From contig NZ_JAYMGI010000002.1 of assembly GCF_035825295.1 (NCBI RefSeq), positions 3,973,001 to 4,037,000 on the forward strand: a stretch of DNA of 64,000 nt. The letters are read 5' to 3'. Position 1 is the first letter of the stretch. Every line of letters starts with the position of its first letter. The notes under the pieces are model-generated. The model was not told where the DNA came from and searched no databases. It saw nothing but the letters and a program-made list of their open reading frames with translations. Shown here in pieces: positions 9,355-18,987 of the stretch. This stretch comes from Actinacidiphila sp. DG2A-62. GTDB lineage: Bacteria > Actinomycetota > Actinomycetes > Streptomycetales > Streptomycetaceae. The position numbers were made by a program, and so were the translations under genes.

Positions 9355-9846
9355 CAGGTGTTCTCCGATCTTCGTCCCGGGGTCCATCCAGGCACGCACC
9401 TGGACGCCGTGGTCGTCCAAGGAGATCGGTCACGCTGTTTCCCGTTCTCCCCCTCAGCTCGCCCGGGCAAGACCCGATGTGTCCGAGACGGCATCAGCAC
9501 GCTCGACCGCACTTCCGAGACGTACCGGCTTCGACTGCCGGCGTTGCCGCCCACCGCCAACATGGCGAAGGTGAGGAGCTTGAGTCCGCTGATGTGACTG
9601 CCCGAAAACGCTAGCAGCAGGGGTGACACCCTCTCAGAGTCCCTTGGTTCCACACCCGTTGGGCGCACAATTGTGGTAGGTGGTTTTCGCGGGAACAGGG
9701 CTTCTTTGCCGCGGCTCATGACGACAGCGAGGTCCCACCGAGTGGTGTGGTCTTGCGGATCCCGTCGGCCCGGATGCCCTGTGGCCGATCGGCGCGGCCG
9801 AGCGACCATGGCAGCTTTGTGAGCCCGCCAGAGCGGCGCCCACAAT
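9355..9846. other. Non-coding spacer left of the IS5-type element
   Basis: About 490 bp lie between the start of the small gene and the left inverted repeat of the insertion sequence. I see no reading frame with a credible start and no clear terminator. The promoter of the ParB-like operon should lie in the left part of this stretch. Confidence 0.4.
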
Positions 9847-10021
9847 GATCGATTTTCATCCTGAATTCGCAGGTCGGGCCGCTGGTGTGGGTGGCGATTG
9901 ACGCGCTCGCGCTGCTCTCGGCCGTGATCGTTAGCAGGTGATCATCTGCCACGGGCCGGTTCGCGGATTCTGGGGTGGCGCATCCGGGCGTCTCGTAGGT
10001 TCCGCAGCGGGAGGGAGGCGC

Positions 10022-10513
<492 letters not shown>

Positions 10514-10585
10514 CCACGCTGACGCCGGGCGGATCGGCCGGTTTCGGCCGTAACGTGAGGACCCCCGGCAGGAGTTGGCGCCTGT

Positions 10586-11419
10586 GTGAAGAAGCAGCCG
10601 CCCGCCGGGGGCTCTCCCGGTGTTGTCTACCAGGTCCGGCTTCCCGTGTCGAAGCGGACCGTCGATCTCGTCGCCGGACTGATACGCCGGCGCCGCAAGC
10701 AGCTGGGCACGCGCTGGCGCAAGGCCGCCCCCGGCACCCAGGCGATCGTCGTGCTCGCTGTCCTGCGTCACGACCAGCGCCTGGCCGACATGGCCGGCGG
10801 CAACGCGGTCTCGGCCGCCACCGTCCGACGCTGGGTCCTCGAAGTACTCGACCTGCTGGCCGCGAAGGCCCCACGTCTGGACCGCGCCCTGAAGAAGATC
10901 GCCCGTTCCGGCGGTGCGGTGGTCCTGCTGGACGGCACCCTGGTCCGCACCCGCCGCCGCACCGGGGCGGCCAACCGCAAGAACTACAGCGGGAAACACA
11001 AGGCCCACGGCCTGCTCTTCCTTGCTCTCACCGATGAGAAGGGCAACCTGATCTGGATCTCCTCGGCCCGTCCCGGCCGGGCCAGCGAGATCACCGCCGC
11101 CCGCCACGACCACATCACCGCGCATCTGCGCGAGGCCGGCCTCGGCGCCCTTGCCGACCTCGGCTTCGTCGGACTGGACGACGACCCTGACGACAATCCC
11201 GTGATCATCACCGGCCGCAAGGCGACGCGCTCCCGCCGCCTCACCGACGCCGAGAGGGAGGCGAACCGGCTGGTCAGCCGCGAACGCGCCGCCGTTGAGC
11301 ACGGCTTCGCGAACCTGAAGACCTGGCGCGTCCTGACCAAGGTCCGCATGAACGCCCGTCACGCCACCACCCTGCTGCGGGCCCTGCTCGTCCTAGCGAA
11401 CTCCGAGGTCCGACGGTGA
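10586..11419 (+). CDS. IS5-family DDE transposase
   Basis: The product has 277 residues and a GTG start at 10586. The first ~110 residues hold a helical DNA-binding part (VSAATVRRWVLEVLDLLAAK). The catalytic core follows the DDE_Tnp_4 layout. The first Asp is in VVLLDGTLVRT, the second in ALADLGFVGLD, and the Glu in RAAVEHGFANLKTW. RNYSGKHKAHGLLFLAL-like sequence after the first Asp is typical of the family. It excises or inserts the surrounding element. The length matches intact single-frame members, so it may still be active. The neighbouring passenger gene upstream is on the same strand. Confidence 0.88.
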   Translation: MKKQPPAGGSPGVVYQVRLPVSKRTVDLVAGLIRRRRKQLGTRWRKAAPGTQAIVVLAVLRHDQRLADMAGGNAVSAATVRRWVLEVLDLLAAKAPRLDRALKKIARSGGAVVLLDGTLVRTRRRTGAANRKNYSGKHKAHGLLFLALTDEKGNLIWISSARPGRASEITAARHDHITAHLREAGLGALADLGFVGLDDDPDDNPVIITGRKATRSRRLTDAEREANRLVSRERAAVEHGFANLKTWRVLTKVRMNARHATTLLRALLVLANSEVRR

Positions 11420-11631
11420 CGAACGATCACCCCAAGACGATCAGGCCCTCGGCCTGCACGAGCACCCCGTCACGGACTCACACCAGTACCGCGACCTGCG
11501 AATTCAGGGTGAAACGATCTCAATGGTGATCTGAGCCCGCTGGTCGAGTGCCATGGCGCCAAGGATTCGTGTGAGCTGATACGGCGGGTCAGACGGACTC
11601 GGCGGTCGTTGGCTGATGCCCCGTTGGGAGC

Positions 11632-11790
11632 CACCTGGGAGCCGACCCGCTCCCCGAGTCTCTTCAAGACCACCCGAGACCACCGCACCCCAACGCCCTG
11701 ACCAGGCAAAACAGCAAACCACCCGGTGTCGATCACGCCCGAACCTCATTCGGGACGAAGAGGCCGTGGGTTCAAATCCCGCCACCCCGA
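11632..11790 (+). repeat. att-like block B: right copy of the direct repeat with a tRNA-Pro-like 3' fragment
   Basis: The block repeats block A (6355-6513). It ends in a well-kept tRNA 3' half at 11749-11790: anticodon loop TTCGGGA (CGG, proline), 3' anticodon-stem strand CGAAG, T-arm GTGGGTTCAAATCCCGC and acceptor CACCCCG. The base stretch before the loop does not pair with CGAAG, so the 5' half is absent. A strong hairpin follows 17 bp later, as after a normal tRNA gene. This looks like the chromosome-side attachment site, with mobile DNA stacked to its left. Confidence 0.65.
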
Positions 11791-11806
11791 CTCCAAAGCA
11801 GCAGGT

Positions 11807-11840
11807 CAGGGCCACATACGGATCTCCGTACGTGGCCCTG
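11807..11840 (+). terminator. Hairpin terminator downstream of the tRNA-Pro fragment
   Basis: Two 16-base arms with one wobble pair (CAGGGCCACATACGGA and TCCGTACGTGGCCCTG) are separated by two bases, giving a very stable hairpin. It is the expected terminator of the former tRNA operon. It can also end transcription from the response regulator gene on the other strand only weakly, as that gene stops 89 bp away. Confidence 0.65.
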
Positions 11841-11928
11841 AGCCGTTCCCGGGCGGCCTCCTGGGTGCCGTTCGGGTGCCGCCTGGAGAGGGCCGCGCGG
11901 GGGTCAGGGCCGGCGGCCGGGGGGCGGC

Positions 11929-13068
11929 TCAGGCGGGGCGGGCTTCGAGGTGGAGTTGGACGAAGGCTTCCACCTTGGCTCGGATGATCGCGGGGTCGAA
12001 CGGTTTGACCAGGTAGTCGACGGCTCCCGCGGTGTAGCCGCGGAACATGTGCGACGGGTCGTGGTCCATGGCCGTGAGGAAGATGATCGGGATGTTGCGG
12101 GTGCGGGCCCGGCGCTTGATGTGCAGCGCCGTCTCGTAGCCGTCCATGTCGGGCATCTGGACGTCGAGCAGGATGACGGCGAAGCCGCCGCCGTCCAGCA
12201 GTGCCTTGAGCGCGGCCTGGCCCGAGTCGGCCGTCAAGATGTCGTGGCCCAGGCCGGCCAGCACGGCTGTCAGCGTGAGCAGGTTGGCCGGCTTGTCGTC
12301 GACGGCGAGAATCCGCGCGGGTGCGTCCGGGGACGTATGAGCCGCGGGCGTCCGCAACGTTGCGGCAGGGTCCGGCCCGATCGGCGCAAGGGCCGGCAAC
12401 GGGCCTTCGGCGATGGCGAGTTGGCGTTCGAGGACATTGCACCTGGATTCGGCGAGCATCACCCGCAGCCGGGTCTCCTCCAGCTCGGCTTCCAGCTTCC
12501 TGACCTGGTCCTCCAGCCGTCCGCGCTCGGCGAGCAGGTCACCCGCGGCGCCCGCAGCGCCCGCCGCTCCCGGTTCGCCCAACGGCGGCCGGAGGTATGC
12601 GCGTTCGGCCGACCACTGCGCTTCCAGCAGGTTGAGGCGGACTTCGAGGTCGGCGATGCGGTGCTGGCGGTCCAGCAACGCGTCGCCCAGTACGTCCTCC
12701 TGCGCGGTGGCGCGGCGTGCCTCCCGGTCGGCGTCGGCCAGTTGGCGCTGCAGCACCTGGACGCCGTCGGCCGGCGCGGCGCCTGCCTGGACCGCGCGGC
12801 GGTGCAGCTCCCGTACGTGGTCCAGGGTCAGCGGCGTGGCCGCCGCGCCGTGGTCGGTGGCCAGATCGGCGAAGAGGTCGACGACGAACTCCCACGGCGG
12901 CACCCGCGTGCCGCCGAGGTAGCGCGAGACGGTCCCCGCGTCCCGGTAACGCCGCGCCGCGTACCGTCGCACGGATACCCGCAGCCCGGTGAAGAGGGTG
13001 CGCAGCGCCTGCGCGAACGCCCGGCAGTCGTCGTCCAGTTCATCGGCCAGCGGCCGTAATTCGCCCAT
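11929..13068 (-). CDS. Response regulator with N-terminal HTH-like domain, coiled coil and C-terminal receiver
   Basis: ATG 13068 follows AGGAGG at good spacing; the 34 residues before it in the same frame are not protein-like. The 379-residue protein has three parts. Residues ~1-75 (ALRTLFTGLRVSVRRYAARR, then YLGGTRVPPWEFVVDLFADL) resemble the XRE-like HTH that opens many Streptomyces signalling proteins. A long coiled coil (REARRATAQEDVL through LESQ-type heptads) covers about residues 115-235. The receiver domain starts at ILAVDDKPANLL; the phospho-acceptor Asp is in ILLDVQMPDMDGYE and the conserved Lys in YLVKPFDP. The receiver is at the C-terminus with no output domain behind it. No kinase gene is adjacent, so the partner is unknown. 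Confidence 0.85.
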   Translation of the reverse strand: MGELRPLADELDDDCRAFAQALRTLFTGLRVSVRRYAARRYRDAGTVSRYLGGTRVPPWEFVVDLFADLATDHGAAATPLTLDHVRELHRRAVQAGAAPADGVQVLQRQLADADREARRATAQEDVLGDALLDRQHRIADLEVRLNLLEAQWSAERAYLRPPLGEPGAAGAAGAAGDLLAERGRLEDQVRKLEAELEETRLRVMLAESRCNVLERQLAIAEGPLPALAPIGPDPAATLRTPAAHTSPDAPARILAVDDKPANLLTLTAVLAGLGHDILTADSGQAALKALLDGGGFAVILLDVQMPDMDGYETALHIKRRARTRNIPIIFLTAMDHDPSHMFRGYTAGAVDYLVKPFDPAIIRAKVEAFVQLHLEARPA

Positions 13069-13188
13069 CGGGTCGGTTCCTCCTGTCAAGGGTCGCGCGC
13101 CGTGGGCGTTTGCGCCCCGGGTTGTGCGGCTTCGGGTCGAGCGGCTCCGCGCCACGCCGTTCCGGGTCAAGCATGGGGCCGACGTTGC

Positions 13189-13380
13189 TCACTCGGGTCC
13201 GGTTCTCCCGATAAGTCGGTCGAAGAAGGGAACCGCCAGGCCGAAGGACCCGGCTCCGTAGAGCACGCACTGGGTCGGCTCGGTGCCGCCCACCGCGGAC
13301 AGGACCCCGGCGCCCAGTCCGGTCAATAAGGCCAGGGTGAGGACGAGCGCCGCCCTGACCGACAACAACGGAGTACGCAC
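13189..13380 (-). CDS. Small two-helix membrane protein, hypothetical
   Basis: The GTG at 13380 is preceded by GGGAAGAGG at suitable spacing. The 63-residue product has one strong hydrophobic helix (AALVLTLALLTGLGAGVL) and a second, weaker one (CVLYGAGSFGLAVPFFDRLI), with positive charges at the N-terminus. Longer readings of this frame to 14109 are Pro/Arg-rich shadow of the plus-strand gene. The next minus-strand gene starts 121 bp downstream. The type is common in Streptomyces, but I know no function. Confidence 0.55.
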   Translation of the reverse strand: MRTPLLSVRAALVLTLALLTGLGAGVLSAVGGTEPTQCVLYGAGSFGLAVPFFDRLIGRTGPE

Positions 13381-13720
13381 CGACGACCTCTTCCCGCGAC
13401 GGGGGCCGCCGCATGTGACTGCCCGGCCGATCGGCCCGACGGCATCCAGCCTGGCGGCCCGCAACAGTGTTGCGGGCCGCAACGGACCTCGTGGCGGTGG
13501 ACGGCAACGACGGGGCAGCGCCACGGGCGAGGCGGGGTGGGCGGTGGGCGGTGGCTTCTCCTGGGGTGCGCTCAGCCGGCGCGAAGGCGCAGCCGTGGGA
13601 CGGGTGGGTGATATGGGGTGGGAGTGGCGTGCATCACGAATATCAGACAAAAGGAACTTGTGGTTCCGCTTGTCCGTCTGATCCGGGGAGGCCGATCGGG
13701 AAAGGCGGGCAGGGTCCGGT
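13381..13720. other. Divergent intergenic region
   Basis: 340 bp between the small membrane protein (minus) and the Gly/Pro-rich membrane protein (plus). It must hold promoters for both. I see no RNA gene or clear hairpin. Confidence 0.4.
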
Positions 13721-14959
13721 ATGGGCGAGGCATTGGGCGATGACCGGCGCCCGGCGCGGGACGCGGGAGCGGGAGCAGGCGGCACGGCACCGGATGGAGG
13801 TACGGGCGGCGCGGCACCGGGTGCCGGTGCGGGTATGGGTGCGGGCTCGGACGCGACGTGGGCGCTGCCGGCACCGACGTCGATGGCGTCGGCGCCGACG
13901 TCGGCGCCAGGGCGTGGCGCGGGCGGCGCGGGCGGCGGAACGGGCTCGGCCTCCCGCTCCGACTTCGACTCGACCTCCGGCTCCGGCTCCGGCTCCAGCA
14001 AGATCGACCGCTCCAGCGAGAGCAACGCCAAAGCCACCCTCGACCTCAGCGTTCCGCAGGTCGCGGGCAGTGCGGTCGCCGCGGTCGTCGCCGCCAAGCT
14101 CGCGTCCAACCTCGGCGTCTACGGCACGATCGTCGGCGCCGGCGTCGTCAGCGTCCTCGGCACCTGCGGCGGTTCGATCCTGCAGCACGTCTTCCGGCGT
14201 ACCGGCCGGCACATGCAGGAGGTCGCCGTGCAGGCGCGCCCCGGCGTCCGCCGGATTCGCGGGCGGACGCGACCCGGCCCCGGACCCGACCCCGAGGCCG
14301 CCACCGCCACCAGCCCCGGCCCCGAGCCGGGCACCGCCACCAGCCCCAGCCCCAGCCCCAGCATCGACGCCCACCGTGACGCGGATCACGACACCGCGGC
14401 CCCCGCCTACGGCGCCCCGACCGCGTACCGCGCCGGCGAACGCTCCCGCACGCGCAACTGGAAGCGCCCCGCCGCAGCCGTCGCGCTCGCCTTCGGGCTG
14501 ACCATGGCCGGCATCACCGGCTACGAGGCCATCGCCGGCGAGAACATCAGCGGCCACGGCCACGGCACGACCATCGGCAACGCCGTCACCGGCCACAGCT
14601 CGTCCGGCTCCGGCGGCGGTCCCGCCACCACCCCCACGCCGTCCGATACGAGCACGGGTACGGGCCCGGCCACCGGAGACTCGGGGAGCACGACGGGCTC
14701 CCCGTCCCAGAGCCCCGCCACCCCGCGGGGCAGCGACCCCAGCGGCCGCCCCGGCTCCGGCGTCACCACCCCCTCGACCCCGCGCCCCACGATCACCCCG
14801 TCCGCCGGCGGTGGCGGGAGCGCGAGCGAGGGCACGGGCTCCGGGGGCGGTACGGGCGCCGGCGCCCCGCGCACCACTGCCCCCGCCTCGCCGCCCGCGA
14901 CGTCCGAGCCGTCGACCTCGCCCACCCCGACCAACGGCTTCGGCTCCTCGGCCCGTTGA
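13721..14959 (+). CDS. Low-complexity membrane protein, hypothetical
   Basis: The product has 412 residues. The first ~100 are Gly/Ala/Ser-rich and disordered. A structured block follows (NAKATLDLSVPQVAGSAVAA, then LGVYGTIVGAGVVSVLGTCG), which may be one or two membrane helices. After a Pro-rich linker there is a clear transmembrane helix (PAAAVALAFGLTMAGITGYEA) and a Ser/Thr/Gly/Pro-rich tail of about 150 residues that is probably extracytoplasmic. The core pattern is familiar from Streptomyces hypothetical proteins. No enzyme motif is visible. Upstream GGGCAGGG may serve as the ribosome binding site. Confidence 0.65.
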   Translation: MGEALGDDRRPARDAGAGAGGTAPDGGTGGAAPGAGAGMGAGSDATWALPAPTSMASAPTSAPGRGAGGAGGGTGSASRSDFDSTSGSGSGSSKIDRSSESNAKATLDLSVPQVAGSAVAAVVAAKLASNLGVYGTIVGAGVVSVLGTCGGSILQHVFRRTGRHMQEVAVQARPGVRRIRGRTRPGPGPDPEAATATSPGPEPGTATSPSPSPSIDAHRDADHDTAAPAYGAPTAYRAGERSRTRNWKRPAAAVALAFGLTMAGITGYEAIAGENISGHGHGTTIGNAVTGHSSSGSGGGPATTPTPSDTSTGTGPATGDSGSTTGSPSQSPATPRGSDPSGRPGSGVTTPSTPRPTITPSAGGGGSASEGTGSGGGTGAGAPRTTAPASPPATSEPSTSPTPTNGFGSSAR

Positions 14960-15007
14960 GCCGGTCGCGGGCCGGGCCGTCGACAATCCACCGCCGCTCG
15001 GAGGCGG

Positions 15008-18000
15008 TTACGGCCTGCGTCCGCGCAGAGCGACCAGCTCGGCGAGTTCGGCGTCGCTCAGCTCGCTCAACGCCCCTTCTCCGGAGCCGAGTACGGCGTC
15101 GGCCAGCTCGCGCTTATGGGCCAGGAGCGCGGCGATCCGCTCCTCGACGGTGCCTTCGGCGATCAGCTTGTAAACCTGGACCGGCCGCGTCTGGCCGATG
15201 CGGTAGGCCCGGTCGGTGGCCTGGTCCTCGACCGCGGGGTTCCACCAGCGGTCGTAATGCACGACGTGGGCGGCGCGGGTGAGGTTCAGGCCGGTGCCGG
15301 CGGCTTTGAGGGAGAGCAGGAAGACGCGCTCGGCGCCGGACTGGAACGCGTCGACCATCTCCTGCCGCCGCCCGACCGGGGTGCCGCCGTGCAGGAACAG
15401 GCTGTTCACACCGCGCGCGGCGAGGTGGCGCCGCAGGAGCCGTCCCATCGCCACGTACTGCGTGAAGACGAGCACCGAGCCGTCGTCGTTCACGTCGCCG
15501 CCGGTGCCGAGCACGGTGTCGAGGAGATCGTCCAGCATGCTCAACTTGCCTGAGCGGCCTCGGAGTTCGGCGGCGTCCGGCGGTTCCTCCAGGAATTGCG
15601 CGGGGTGGTTGCACACCTGCTTCAGGCCGGTGAGGAGCCGCATCACCAGGCCGCGGCGCGCCATGCCGCTCGCACCCTCGATGTCCGCCATCGATTCGCG
15701 GACCAGCGCCTGGTAGAGCGAGACCTGCTCCCTGGTCAGCGGGACCGGGCGGTCGATCTCGGTCTTGGGCGGCAGTTCGGGCGCGACGCCGGGGTCGGAC
15801 TTGCGGCGTCGCAGGAGAAACGGGCGTACGAGCGCGGCGAGTTGGCGCATCGCCCGCTCGTCGCGGTCGCCCTCGACGGCCTTGGCGTAACGGTCGCGGA
15901 ACGCCCCCTGCGTGCCGAGCAGTCCGGGCGTCGTCCAGTCGAGCAGCGCCCACAGCTCGGAGAGGTTGTTCTCCACCGGGGTGCCGGTGAGCGCGACCCG
16001 GCCGCGCGCGGGGATCAGGCGCAGGGCCTGCGCGGTGTGCGCGTGGGGGTTCTTGACGTGCTGGGCCTCGTCGGCGACCACCAGGCCCCAGGTGCGGGAG
16101 CCGAGGCGTACGGCGTCGCGGCGCATGGTGCCGTACGTGGTGAGGACGAAGCCGCGCGCGCAGGCCGTGTCCAACTCCCGCCCCGCGCCGTGGAATCGGT
16201 GGACGGGCTCGGTCGGGGCGAAACGCCTGATCTCACGCTCCCAGGTGCCGAGCAGCGACGCGGGGCAGACCACCAGCGTGGGTCCCGCGGCGGCCGGACG
16301 TTGCGCGCGACGCAGGTGCAGGGCGATGAGCGTGACCGTCTTGCCCAGGCCCATGTCGTCGGCGAGGCACGCGCCGAGGCCGAGCGAGGTCATGCGGTCC
16401 AGCCAGTCCAGGCCGCGGAGTTGATAGCCGCGGAGGGTCCCGACCAGGGTGCTCGGCGGTCCGCTCGGGGCAGGGAGGAGACGTCCGATGCGGTCGTGGT
16501 CGGCGGGGTCTTGCCGTGCGGCGGGGGCGAGGCGGTCGGCGCGGGCGAGGGCGGTTCGGCCGGCGTCGGCGCTCGGGTCTGCGGCGGCCGGGTCGAGGTC
16601 TGCGGCGGCGATGTCAGCGGCGGCGGGAGCGGCAGCTCCGGTGACCGGGGACGTCGCCGCCGGCTCGGGCTCGGCGATACACGCGCGCAGCTCCTCCAGC
16701 GCCCCGCCCGCCACCACCGCGACCTGCTCGCCGTCGACGTCCACCGAGCCCGTCAACGCCGCGCCGAGCGCCTCGATCCCCGACAGCGAACGCGCTTTCC
16801 CCCGCCGCGTGGTGCGCAGACGCCGCGCCAACTCGCCGTCCACCACCACCCAGCGGTTCCGCAACCGCACCACCGGCCGGTGTGCCTGCACCAGCCGCTC
16901 CACCTCCGCCTCGGACAACGTCTCCTCGCCGAGCGCGACCCGCCAGCGGAAGTCCACGAGACCACCGGCGGAGAGGAAGGAGGGTGCCGACGAGGCCGTG
17001 CCCGTGACGGGGCCGCCGCGGCCTTCGCGCGCTGGTTCGAGGTACGCGCGCGCCGTCAGACCGCGCACCAGCTCCTTCGGCCAGTGCACCACGACGCCGA
17101 CCGCCGCGAGGCGTCCGGCCGCGCCGCCGAGCAGTTCGCCGGCCTCGGCGTCGGACAGGTCGAGGCCGGTCGGCGCGACGGCGTCCAGCAGCCGCTCCGC
17201 CGGCGCCCAGACGCGTGCGGCTCGGCGCAGCGCCACGTGGACATCGGCCCGCGCGTGCGGCCCGAACGCTTCGGGCGCCGCAGCCTCGCCGGCCCACAGC
17301 TCGGCCGCGTCCGCGAACACCGTCGGCGCGGCGAGGCTGCGCAACTGGACCACGGCGCGGAACCGTACGCCGTCCGCCGTCCCGGCTCGGGACCCCGCGT
17401 CAGCCGCGTCAGCCGCAACGTCCAACTCCACCCGCAACGACACCTCGAGCCGGCCCATCCCCCGGTCGCGGCGCACCGGCCCACGGGGACGCTCGGCGAT
17501 CGACCGGCCGGCCTCCGCACCCTCGGTACGCCGCCCCGCCGAGGGCGCCTGCCCCTGCTCGGCCAGGCGTACGGCCTCCGCGAGCGGTACGCGTGCGGGT
17601 CGCGGCCGGCGCGCGGACCCGGCCTGCGGCGCGGCAGCGGCGAACGTCGGCCCCCCGCCCAGGTGCCGCGCGGCCGGCGTCCGGGCGAGCGCATCGGCAA
17701 CGGCGTCCAGGAAGGCGCGCAACAGCGACTCCGCGTCCCGGAGCGGACGCGGGGACCCGTCGCCCGGCAGCGAAGCACCCGCGTCCTCTCCACCCCCGAC
17801 CCTCGCCGCACGCGCCACCGGACGAGCCGACGACACGACGCCCGCTGTCTCGCCCACGGCGAGCAGGCTGTCGGCATCCGGCGCCAGGCCCGGCGTCCCG
17901 CCCGCCCCCGGCGTCACCGCCCTCGCCCTGCCCGCGCTCGGCGTCCCGTCCACGTCGAGCACGCCGTCCGCATCCGGCGCCACGCCCCCGCGCGCGCCCA

Positions 18001-18685
18001 CGCCCAGCACGCCGTCCGCGTCCGGCGCCGGCGCCGCCCGCTTCCACGCCCATGCCTCGACGGGCATCGCCGCCGCGAGCGCGGCCGCCTTCTCCTCCTC
18101 GCCCGGGTCCAGCGCCGCGACACGCCAGGCGTCGTGGCCCGCCGGGGTGACTCCGGCCACCAGCCGCCCTCGGGCGAGCAGGCTCAGCCCCATCGTGGCC
18201 GCCGCGCCCCAGTACGCCGTGCTCGCCGACGCCCGGCCGGTCGCGCCCAGCGCACGGCAACGCGTGAGCAGCGGCACGGCCAGTTCCACCGGCACGCAGA
18301 CGGCCTGTGCGACCTGGCCGCCCGAGGAGACCTCACCGGTACCGGTACGGTCGACCGCGATCCCTACCGGCTCCACGCCCAGATCCGGCAGGTCGCCGGT
18401 CGGCGACCAGAAGGCGACGAGCCCGCGCCGCGGTGGGTCCGCCGGCAGGAACGCGGCCTCCCCCGAGGCCAGCGCCGGCAACGCGCCGAGGAGCAATTGG
18501 CGTTCCGGCACCGCCGGCTCCGTCGCGACCGCGCCGCCCCACGCGCCCGCTGTCTCCGCCTCCGCGTCGTCAGCCTCGTCCTGGCCTGTCTGACCGGCGG
18601 GTTCACCCCTCCCGTCGTCATCGCGTCTTGCCAACCGCACCTCCTCCCCGGAGCTCGTTTCCGGACTCGTTCCGAACTCGTCCAC
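15008..18685 (-). CDS. SNF2-family helicase/ATPase (HepA/RapA-like)
   Basis: The frame is open to a TTG at 18811; GTG 18685 is chosen because the reading becomes protein-like there, but no start has a strong ribosome binding site. The product is about 1225 residues. The N-terminal ~650 residues are a poorly conserved Ala/Gly-rich module with repeated DADGVL-type strings. The SNF2 core then carries DDMGLGKTVTLIALHL (motif I), DEAQHVKN (motif II), ALTGTPVENNLSELW (motif III), VFTQYVAMGRLLRRHLAARG and ATDRAYRIGQTRPVQVYKLI (motif VI). It is an ATP-dependent DNA translocase; in Streptomyces such proteins are common and mostly uncharacterised. The next gene upstream on this strand is the DUF89 protein, 302 bp away. 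Confidence 0.88.
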   Translation of the reverse strand: MDEFGTSPETSSGEEVRLARRDDDGRGEPAGQTGQDEADDAEAETAGAWGGAVATEPAVPERQLLLGALPALASGEAAFLPADPPRRGLVAFWSPTGDLPDLGVEPVGIAVDRTGTGEVSSGGQVAQAVCVPVELAVPLLTRCRALGATGRASASTAYWGAAATMGLSLLARGRLVAGVTPAGHDAWRVAALDPGEEEKAAALAAAMPVEAWAWKRAAPAPDADGVLGVGARGGVAPDADGVLDVDGTPSAGRARAVTPGAGGTPGLAPDADSLLAVGETAGVVSSARPVARAARVGGGEDAGASLPGDGSPRPLRDAESLLRAFLDAVADALARTPAARHLGGGPTFAAAAPQAGSARRPRPARVPLAEAVRLAEQGQAPSAGRRTEGAEAGRSIAERPRGPVRRDRGMGRLEVSLRVELDVAADAADAGSRAGTADGVRFRAVVQLRSLAAPTVFADAAELWAGEAAAPEAFGPHARADVHVALRRAARVWAPAERLLDAVAPTGLDLSDAEAGELLGGAAGRLAAVGVVVHWPKELVRGLTARAYLEPAREGRGGPVTGTASSAPSFLSAGGLVDFRWRVALGEETLSEAEVERLVQAHRPVVRLRNRWVVVDGELARRLRTTRRGKARSLSGIEALGAALTGSVDVDGEQVAVVAGGALEELRACIAEPEPAATSPVTGAAAPAAADIAAADLDPAAADPSADAGRTALARADRLAPAARQDPADHDRIGRLLPAPSGPPSTLVGTLRGYQLRGLDWLDRMTSLGLGACLADDMGLGKTVTLIALHLRRAQRPAAAGPTLVVCPASLLGTWEREIRRFAPTEPVHRFHGAGRELDTACARGFVLTTYGTMRRDAVRLGSRTWGLVVADEAQHVKNPHAHTAQALRLIPARGRVALTGTPVENNLSELWALLDWTTPGLLGTQGAFRDRYAKAVEGDRDERAMRQLAALVRPFLLRRRKSDPGVAPELPPKTEIDRPVPLTREQVSLYQALVRESMADIEGASGMARRGLVMRLLTGLKQVCNHPAQFLEEPPDAAELRGRSGKLSMLDDLLDTVLGTGGDVNDDGSVLVFTQYVAMGRLLRRHLAARGVNSLFLHGGTPVGRRQEMVDAFQSGAERVFLLSLKAAGTGLNLTRAAHVVHYDRWWNPAVEDQATDRAYRIGQTRPVQVYKLIAEGTVEERIAALLAHKRELADAVLGSGEGALSELSDAELAELVALRGRRP

Positions 18686-18987
18686 CTGCCGAACCGTCCG
18701 CGCGACCACCGGCCGGGCCGGCCACCGGCAATCCCGCGGAACGCCTTGCCGAGCAGACCGTCGTCCCCCGGCCCGACCTGGCTCCCCCAGGCTAACCGGA
18801 GGGTCTGACAACGCCGGTCACGTAGCGTCACCGACGGCACGCGACGCCCCCGGGGCGTCCACGACGCGGCGCCCGAGGCGTCCACGGCCGCGGTCGCGCG
18901 GTTCTCGCCCGCTGACCCACCTGGCCTGTCACGCCTGTTCCACCCACGTGGCCGGGCGGCCTCCGGCTTGCCTCTCACGCGGCGAGA

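Noticed and set aside
7337-9433. Single frameshifted gene joining the small 9130-9354 frame and the ParB-like frame
   Set aside because: The stop of the first and the GTG of the second overlap as GTGA, a normal coupling arrangement, so two genes explain the data without an error.
11616-11987. Plus-strand protein gene across the right att block
   Set aside because: The frame runs through the tRNA fragment and the terminator hairpin, with no ribosome binding site or domain pattern.
13189-14109. 306-residue minus-strand frame
   Set aside because: Only the last 63 residues look like a protein and have their own GTG with a ribosome binding site; the rest is shadow of the plus-strand gene.
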